Assembly (NCBI GenBank): GCA_935421135.1
Contig: OW285194.1
Location: 14,841,376-14,905,375 of the forward strand
Length of the DNA: 64,000 nt
DNA from: Bugulina stolonifera
Taxonomy: Eukaryota; Bryozoa; Gymnolaemata; Cheilostomatida; Bugulidae
Reading direction: 5' to 3'
Positions 56,605-64,000 of the stretch are shown here, piece after piece. The position numbers and the translations under genes were made by a program. Positions within the stretch are counted from its first letter, which is position 1; each line of letters starts with the position of its first letter. The notes below the pieces were generated by a model, which was given only the letters and a program-made list of their open reading frames with translations, did no database searches and was not told the DNA's origin.

Positions 56605-59600
56605 TCATTTCCTCAACTTCTTGGAGGGTTTCTTGGCTGATGGCCACCAAGACATCTTCCACTCCAGAGTATCCTTGAGCAGTCTCTCCTCTGCCGGTGT
56701 GAACTCTAGGAGGACTGCTAGTGCCTTGACAAGGTGCAGTGATTCAGAGTCTTTACTTACTAGAAAGCTGAACACTACGTTCTTAAGATACTCGAAGTTC
56801 ACATCTTTATGGCCACAGAATCCATTTACCTGAAACAAGAGCTAACTGTGTAACCACCAGGTACTTTACTACGCCGTAGTATGATATACAGATTGGGTGT
56901 GAAAATACACGTTATATTGAATTAGTGTTATCAATTTAACAAACAATAATTTCATTTATTTACACCAACCGCAATCATCCACCTAACATACGAATGTACA
57001 TGGTTATTAGGTCCATTATTCCAATGAGGACGTACAAGTAGACCATATCTCATCTTTACTAGACTACTGTAATAATATCAGACGTCATAACAACTGATAC
57101 TGGTATGAATACTGGAGAAGAGAAGCAGATGAAATTACTTGATCCAAAAATGTCAGATTACTCAACAACCAGTAACTAGAGAATCATCAAACTCCAACTA
57201 AAGCTTTGAACTTGTATGACTAATACACAGGGGGTGCAGGAGTTGTCCCCCCCTTGAATTATGGTTATTCCAGCACAATCAGCCATTCAATCAATCATCT
57301 AGTATGAGATCAGTACTATTTATAGCCTAGTATTAACCTCATTGGATAACAGTAGTGAGGATGTGAGCTTGCATATTGGTTGCCATGGAAACCAATCGAT
57401 AAGGAAAGTAACAATACATTGTGCACTTAGACATGACTGATGGAATAGCTATAACTTCCTAGTTGTGAGCCTAATCACGCTTCCCTCTGATCTATCCAAT
57501 GAAAGCATAGCTCCATCCAGCAACAAATTCCTCAAAACTAAAATCATACGCTAGTAGGAAAAACTGTAATAATACAGTTCCGTGGTCTTGGAGTTGTTTT
57601 TCTTCTCTTTGAAAATTGACTACCTACTACATGGTAATAAAACTGCTGGGTTCTGATTGTGAATCAGTAAGTTTGCCCCTTGAGATAATCAGATGAGAGA
57701 TGAATCAATAGATAAGACTCTGACCATAACAACAGATGGAATGGGAGATGAAGTAGCAGGCTGTCAGTAGCAGCACTACTGTCAGCTTGTAGCCTCAGTT
57801 ATACAGAGCTAATATAGTTCAGTCGAGGGGTAGCAGAAATAGCAGAATATGCCCGCAGCCAACAGGCAGACATTATATGAGACAGTCTATCATTGGCTAT
57901 GATTGTTTCATGATGTAGAACTATTTAATCTGAAATTTGCAAGATCATCTTCTCCTATTTCAGTTTCTGATAGAAAGTAGAAGTGAATAGAATCATGCAG
58001 GTATGAGTCATCCACCACATTTGATGGGCCATGAAGTAATTTGATCCTGTGAGACAACATGCAAGTTTATACTCTATTCAAACAGTACCATATGTTGGCT
58101 TGCAAACAATAATTGAATAACTTTGTATTGACTGGCACCATAAAGTTTCTTGTCCAAACATTTTTAAATGAATCCCATTGGGGAGTGAATGCATTATGTC
58201 AAATGTTAGTCAGTATATTGTTTAGACAAAATTCAAATGTAGATAAGTAGTGTATAACATATGCCTGGGTGCTAGCACATAGCACACCCTCCAGTTGAGT
58301 CAAGTGGAGTAAGGTACTTGACAGGTACCTATAGAGTAGGTGATAACAGCTCACTATTGTGTGTATTGTGTTAAAACCACTCCACTACATGTAATATAAC
58401 TTTGAAAAATGGCAGTATTTCTAGTGTATAAATCCAGATGGAGGATTTAATAGTAACTGCAGATGGCACATGTAGATATTGACAGTGGAGCTTGTTTGTG
58501 GTACACTGAAGGGTTAGGCATGTTACACATAGCTATTAGATATTTTACCATACTATACTTTGGTACTTGATACCAGCATTGTTATCAGTAGCACTTACTG
58601 GAATGAGGTGTGTTGTATATTATATTAGTATCTACTACAGATAACAGCTATGGATAACAGCTGTGGATAACAGCTACAACTCAAGGAAGAACTGTCTACC
58701 AATAGTAAAGATAATAATTCTAACACATTTTCAATCCACCATATTGTTACACATTCCACAATCTTCCCCCATTAATGAGAGCTAAAGGATGCTAGTCTAC
58801 CTAACATTATAGTATAGTGCAATGCACATACATTGTGCAATTCCTGCACATTAATGTAGCCTATTTAGGGGTTGTCTTACCTCATGTCTGTATTGTTGTG
58901 CTAGGCCAGTAGTAGTAGCATTATTAGCTGCTGTAGCCTGTAATCTTACTGTAGTTGGTGTCGTAGGTAGTGGGACATTGTCTTCTATTGGTGAGTCATA
59001 CCTACAAAACATGATTATATCACAGTCTACAAACATTGAGTACTAAACATACATAGTGCTTTTACAAGTATATACATAGTATACAGGTATATACATAGTA
59101 TACATGTACATACATAGTATACATGTAGGCCTACATACATAGTATACAGATACATACATAGTATACAGGTACATACATACACATACCAACACAGACCTAC
59201 AGGTAAACCTGACCCCAATCTGTGTTTGAACTCATCGGTGCTCACCTGTCAAGGTCAGCAAGGGCGGGGCTAGAGCGAACTCTCTCCATCAACTCCTGGG
59301 ATCGGGCAGGATGTGATTCACTGAGGCCACGCTGGAGAGTGCCCCCACTGAGGCCACGCTGAGGAGTGTCCTCATTCAAACCCCTTAGTTCTCTTTTAAT
59401 TGTCTTCTTGAGATCGTTGATGGTCTGATGGTGAATTTTAAGAGATTTATTTCTATCAGAGATTGTCTTCTCCTGCTCCACCAGCTGTTCCTTCAGTGAT
59501 TGGCTAGAATACACATTATAAGCAGTTGATAGAGGGAGCTGCAGAGTGTGGGAGGGAACTGTCATATACGTACATACATACATACAGTATATTACTACTG

Positions 59601-62600
59601 CAAGCCAATGCCATGTATCAGGGTTAGTAAATGCAAGAAGTGCTAACAGGGGTTGACAACTCCAAGGCTAATAATTGAAGAATGCTGGCAGAAAACTGTA
59701 CCCTATATTGTACACTCCTAGTGCACCCTATATTATACCCTCATAGAGTACCCTACATTATACCCTCCTATTGTACCCTATATTATACCCTCATAGAGTA
59801 CCCTACATTATACCCTCCTACTGTACCCTATATTATACACTCCTACGAGACACCACTTACATTTCGCTATCTCTTTCATCCAACTCTCTCTGTTGAGTTT
59901 GGGATTTGTCTACTACACCTTCAAGTAGAGTTATCTTCTCTTGTAAAGCTTCATGTCTTTGTTTAGCCGTACCTTCAGATTCCTCTATAACAGGGCACAA
60001 TGAAATCTACAGTGTTGCTGTAACACACACACTACACTACAGTGTAATACAAACACTACAGTGTAATACAAACACTACGCTGTAACACACACACTACACT
60101 ACAGTGTAATACAAACACTACAGTGTAATACATACACTACACTACAGTGTAATACAAACACTACACTACAGTGTAATACATACACTACACTACAGTGTAA
60201 TACAAACACTATACTGTAACACATACACTACACATACACTACACTACACTACAGTGTAATACAAACACTACACTACAGTGTAATACATACACTACACTAC
60301 AGTGTAATACAAACACTACGCTGTAATACATACACTACACTACAGTGTAATACATACACTACACTACAGTGTAATACAAACACTACGCTGTAATACATAC
60401 ACTACACTACAGTACACCAGTAATACATTGCAACACAACACACTACATTAGTGTGTAGGTTGAGGCACTCACCGTTTACTAGAAGTTTCTGCTGTAATGA
60501 TGCAACTTCCTGTTGGTGATTGGTAATCGCTAACTTGAGTTCTATCTTACATTTCTCTAGTTGAGATGAGAGGTCAGCATTCCTGAGATATAGGTCATCT
60601 GCCTCTACACAAAACAACAAGTAGTGAAATCATTACCATTCTTATGTGTTAGAAATGAGGGTACGCAGGTACAAGCTGTACACCTGTACCTACACACTGG
60701 GATACACACTATAATAGGCAGTACTTTAGAATACTAGTAGTATGTTCCACTGCTACACCTACAGTAGTATGTTCCACTGTCAAAGCATCACTATAATCGA
60801 CAGATAGCCCTACTATCAGAGATACTCATGTATACCTGAGCTCACAGTATCCAGCCGACTCTGTGTGTCAGTAAGAGTATGTGTAAGCTTCTCATTGGCT
60901 GCCGATAGTTGACTGATATCTAGCTTAAGTTGTTCAATCTATAACCAGTACAGAGTTGTTCATATACATGCATATCAATGGTAGGTGCCTGACTTAATAT
61001 ATCAAATAAAAACTTATTATTCCTTTACATACGTCATGTAAATACTGTTGAGCAACTTTATCTTAATATCTGCCAGCAATAGTACACTGTACAGGAATGT
61101 GTGAGCAGTACAAGAATATTTGAGCATATGCTTCATATGAAACGCCCACCAAAACATAACTGCCTCACAATATAACAATGCAAATAATATACAAATACTA
61201 ATATTATACTATACAAAATAGTAATATTAAATACCAATACTTGAAAGTCAGCCAAGGCCGACGAGAAGATGAATGGCACATCAATCACTAGAAGCATTTA
61301 TTTATTGGCACATATCAACCTATGCATAAAGTATAATAATGCCATATATAATCGAATGTCTGCAAAACTCTGAAACGCTCAAAATTAAAAGTTACCCTCT
61401 CCTGAATGTAATATTGTGAAAGAGGAAATTACACCCAAGCATCTATAAAGTACCTGGTGGTGAAGCTGGTCTAGTTTACTCTCTGACTCTGATGCAGTGG
61501 AGGACATGTCTTCCTGTAGTTTAGATACCATTGCATCTTTCGCAGAGAGATCATTGTTTAACTCATCCACTTCCTTCCTTTTACTTCTCTCTAACTGCCG
61601 CAGTTCACCTGCATAACACAACAGTGTAGTATAACTATATCGAATATTACAACCTGGTACTGATTGTAGCGATATAATGTAGAAGGTGTAGGTGTCCCAA
61701 GGGAGACAAGTCCAGATATAGAAGTTTCTATCTCCTGTACATGAGTAATGTGATAGAAGAGTTTACATTGTAGAGTGAATACCTGAAGTTTGCTGTAAGG
61801 AATAAGATGGGCCAGTCCTACACAGTTACATTACTGGATATTGTGTGTGTAGATACCATTCATTAATCACCTTCTAATGTCTCAGTCAAGGAATAATTGA
61901 GTTGAGAAATCATCTTCAGTAACACTGGAATAGTAACTTATGTACAATATTATACTACAGATGAGGATCCCTACCTCTTAGATTAGAGAGCTGTTCATGA
62001 AGGTCACTCAACTGTTTCTCATCATCCAGCTGTTTATCTAGAGCTTCCTCTCTGAGTGAATCTAATTGTTCCTAAGTCATAGTATAGCATAGAGTAACGA
62101 ACAGTATAGCATAGAGTAATGAATAGTATAGCATAGAGTAACGAACAGTATAGCATAGAGTAATGAACAGTATAGCATAGAGTAATGAACAGTATAGCAT
62201 AGAGTAACGAATAGTATAGCATAGAGTAACGAATAGTATATCATAGGGTAATGAACAGTATAGCATAGAGTAACGAACAGTATAGCATAGAGTAACGAAT
62301 AGTATAGCATAGAGTAACGAATAGTATAGCATAGAGTAATGAACAGTATAGCATACTACATACATAGAGCAATGAATAGTATAGCACACTATATTACATC
62401 GTCTAATGAATAGTATAGCATACTAAATATTTATGTACAGTTGATGCTTTCGCGACCTTTTGGACTAGCCTAGGTCACAAATAATAAAGTCTCAAGATGG
62501 CCACTTAGACTAGCAACCTGAGACCTTGCTTGGTTGGAGGAAACCACTCCTAACTCATCAACACAGCCATATCGCTTTCACAAAATGAGGATTTTTCGTT

Positions 62601-64000
62601 AGGACCAGGCCGGTTTGCCCGTGGTATCTGTGACACAAGTGGACCAGAAAGTTAGGTCGAGATGACACTAAGTAACATTACGTTAAGCACTAGCACAGTA
62701 TATGAAGTAGTGATGGACAGTGTCTGCGGATAGTGAGAGATAGCATAGGTTCAACCTGAACACTAAGTAAGGGGATACAAGGATTGTGTCCCACAGTCCA
62801 ATAACAGTAATTGAACCTACTGCTACTATTTCTGCCATGGTATGTGTTTAAAACGTGCCACTCTACAGGATATTGAATCGAGTGTGAGATATTGCAACAA
62901 AACGGATGTGGTCAACATTTTGTGATATAATACGAGAGAGGCTAATACAGCTGACTGACCTTGACCTTAACCGCTGTTTGAGTCTCGGTAGCTAAGGATA
63001 GAGTCAGTGATTCACATGTATGCTTCAGCTCACTGATCTGTTTGCAGTATTCAGAAGTTATCCTCTCTTTCTCTTCTCTGCTGTTCTGGAGTTGTCTGTC
63101 CAGTGCAACCTCCTGGTGAATTGGTAATGTATTGTATTACGAACCGTGCATTATGTTACATAACCACATATATATTATTATACTGATTCACCATTATGTG
63201 AGGTAGATGAGAGGACGAGACTACACTCCATACCAAAACACAATATGATTGGACAAATTATAACAACCTGAGACCAAAGCCATGCTGTCGTAACTCGTAA
63301 CAGTGTTGAGTGTTTCTAAGCAAGTGGTCAGTGTTACCTTACCCAACTATTCCATTCTGTAGTTAGCATCTCAGTCTAAACTATGATAAAGCCAGTAGGT
63401 TTATTATACTCAATGGTAGACCAATATAGCCTGAGCATCTAAACGACAAAGTGGGGCTGTATGTATACCCACCATCTTACTCATATCCTTCTGTTTCTCT
63501 GCCAGCAGACGACTCTGTGTTTTGTGCTGAGCCTCCAGGGTCGTTAGTTTCTGTACATGAGCAGACAACTCTGAACGGAGAACACTTTCCTCTTGTGAGA
63601 CGGATAGGAGTTCATCTAATGCCTGTGACACACAATAATAGAGAATAAGGGAAGCTGAGCTCATCTAATGCCTGTGACACACAATAATAGAGAATAAGGG
63701 AAGCTGAGCTCATCTAATGCCTGCGACACACAATAGTAGAGAATAAGAGAAACTGAGCTCATCTAATACCTGCGACACACAATAATAGAGAATAAGGGAA
63801 ACTGAGCTCATCCCTTCAATGACTAACTTCTGTCACCGATACAAGCTTTCACTACTGACATTACCCTATTAGAAAACGCGTGTAATATAGCAATTACAGT
63901 CTTAGCGAATCACATGGTTCGAGATACATGCAATACATGTACCTGCTGCTTACTGTTTTCCAAACTAGATTTCATCTCACGATTTTCCCTGAGAAGATTT
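56605..64000 (-). CDS. GOLGA1: Golgin-97 homologue, C-terminal part (continues beyond the window)
   Basis: Eleven exons join in frame on the minus strand: 64000-63943, 63622-63473, 63112-62960, 62071-61975, 61608-61454, 60938-60836, 60604-60473, 59984-59861, 59503-59246, 59001-58881, 56829-56605. They give the last 524 residues. The first nine are charged, Leu/Glu/Lys-rich coiled coil (for example EALDKQLDDEKQLSDLHEQ). One exon holds a diverged repeat (TPQRGLSGG, TLQRGLSE). The final exon is a GRIP domain: NFEYLKNVVFSFL with the Tyr that binds Arl1-GTP, then LHLVKALAVLLEFTPAEE and a KMSWW end resembling golgin-97. GRIP golgins tether endosome-derived vesicles at the trans-Golgi network. GOLGA4 or GCC proteins are less likely because of the tail after GRIP. 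The gene is convergent with receptor gene B. Confidence 0.88.
56830..58880. other. Last intron of the golgin gene
   Basis: A 2-kb intron separating the GRIP exon from the coiled-coil exons. No other feature was recognised. Confidence 0.6.
59045..59185. repeat. catagtatac tandem repeat, golgin intron
   Basis: Units of about 18-19 bp, acatacatagtatacaggta and variants. Confidence 0.8.
59695..59850. repeat. taccctatattataccctc tandem repeat, golgin intron
   Basis: Three imperfect units of about 50 bp (ctcatagagtaccctacatt, accctcctattgtacccta). Confidence 0.8.
60018..60413. repeat. actacactacagtgtaataca minisatellite, golgin intron
   Basis: Complex array with alternating acaaacactac and acatacactac units, ending 60 bp before the exon at 60473. 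Confidence 0.9.
62078..62360. repeat. 22-bp minisatellite, golgin intron
   Basis: About 13 units of agtatagcatagagtaacga + ac, starting within 10 bp of the acceptor of the exon 62071-61975. The spurious frames read LLYAILFITLCYTV repeats. Confidence 0.95.
62440..62660. repeat. Dispersed repeat shared with 47680-47965
   Basis: Shared words in order: ggtcacaaataa, aagatggccac, ttggttggaggaaac (47: ttggtcggagaaaac), cctaactcatca, aagtggacc. It may be a non-coding segment carried by mariner-related elements or a separate old repeat. Confidence 0.45.
63613..63808. repeat. 49-bp minisatellite spanning an exon boundary in the golgin gene
   Basis: Four units of catctaatgcctgtgacaca + caataatagagaataaggga + agctgagct. 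The first unit includes the first 10 bases of exon 63622-63473 and its acceptor, so the acceptor (CAG|GCATTAGATGA on the minus strand) is present four times. Confidence 0.9.

Noticed and set aside
62034..62389. Minus-strand open frames rich in YAILFITLCYTV
   Set aside because: Produced by the 22-bp minisatellite in a golgin intron.

Overview
The window looks like nuclear DNA of an invertebrate metazoan. It is AT-rich, its genes are split by spliceosomal introns with GT-AG ends and consistent phases, and it holds eukaryotic DNA transposons, an LTR retrotransposon, many intronic minisatellites, a golgin gene and immunoglobulin (Ig) superfamily receptor genes. An early-branching animal such as a sponge or cnidarian is plausible, but the sequence alone does not settle the species.

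Layout. 1-3900: one copy of a segmental duplication (second copy 19446-23055), followed by nested small transposons. 4574-12515: a 7.9-kb, nearly perfect palindrome. It has AGT...ACT ends and an exact 6-bp target duplication, and each arm carries the motif-C exon of a protein-primed family B DNA polymerase. I read it as a fold-back derivative of a Polinton/Maverick. 14346-18887: receptor gene A, six exons, a predicted GPI-anchored Ig-type surface protein. 19446-23055: duplication copy 2, interrupted by a solo LTR. 25019-31150: nested LTR elements, including one that encodes Gag and a protease-led polyprotein but has no reverse transcriptase or integrase. 31559-41250: a gene-poor stretch with a hAT-like element, a fold-back element carrying SAP-domain fragments, and several MITEs. 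Two isolated candidate exons (22544-22659 and 32914-33032) lie on either side of the LTR element. 42665-54987: receptor gene B, eleven exons, a paralogue of gene A with a transmembrane segment and a long tail that ends in two ITIM-type tyrosine motifs. A decayed mariner and large minisatellites sit in its introns. 56605-64000, minus strand: the 3' part of a golgin-97 (GOLGA1) homologue ending in a GRIP domain, convergent with gene B.

Genes A and B share the promoter-proximal region, the signal-peptide exon and the first Ig exon, then diverge into a lipid-anchored form without a tail and a signalling form with two ITIMs. This pairing resembles invertebrate allorecognition and vertebrate paired-receptor loci, and it is the most interesting host biology here. 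The palindromic Polinton derivative and the LTR element without reverse transcriptase are the most unusual mobile elements.
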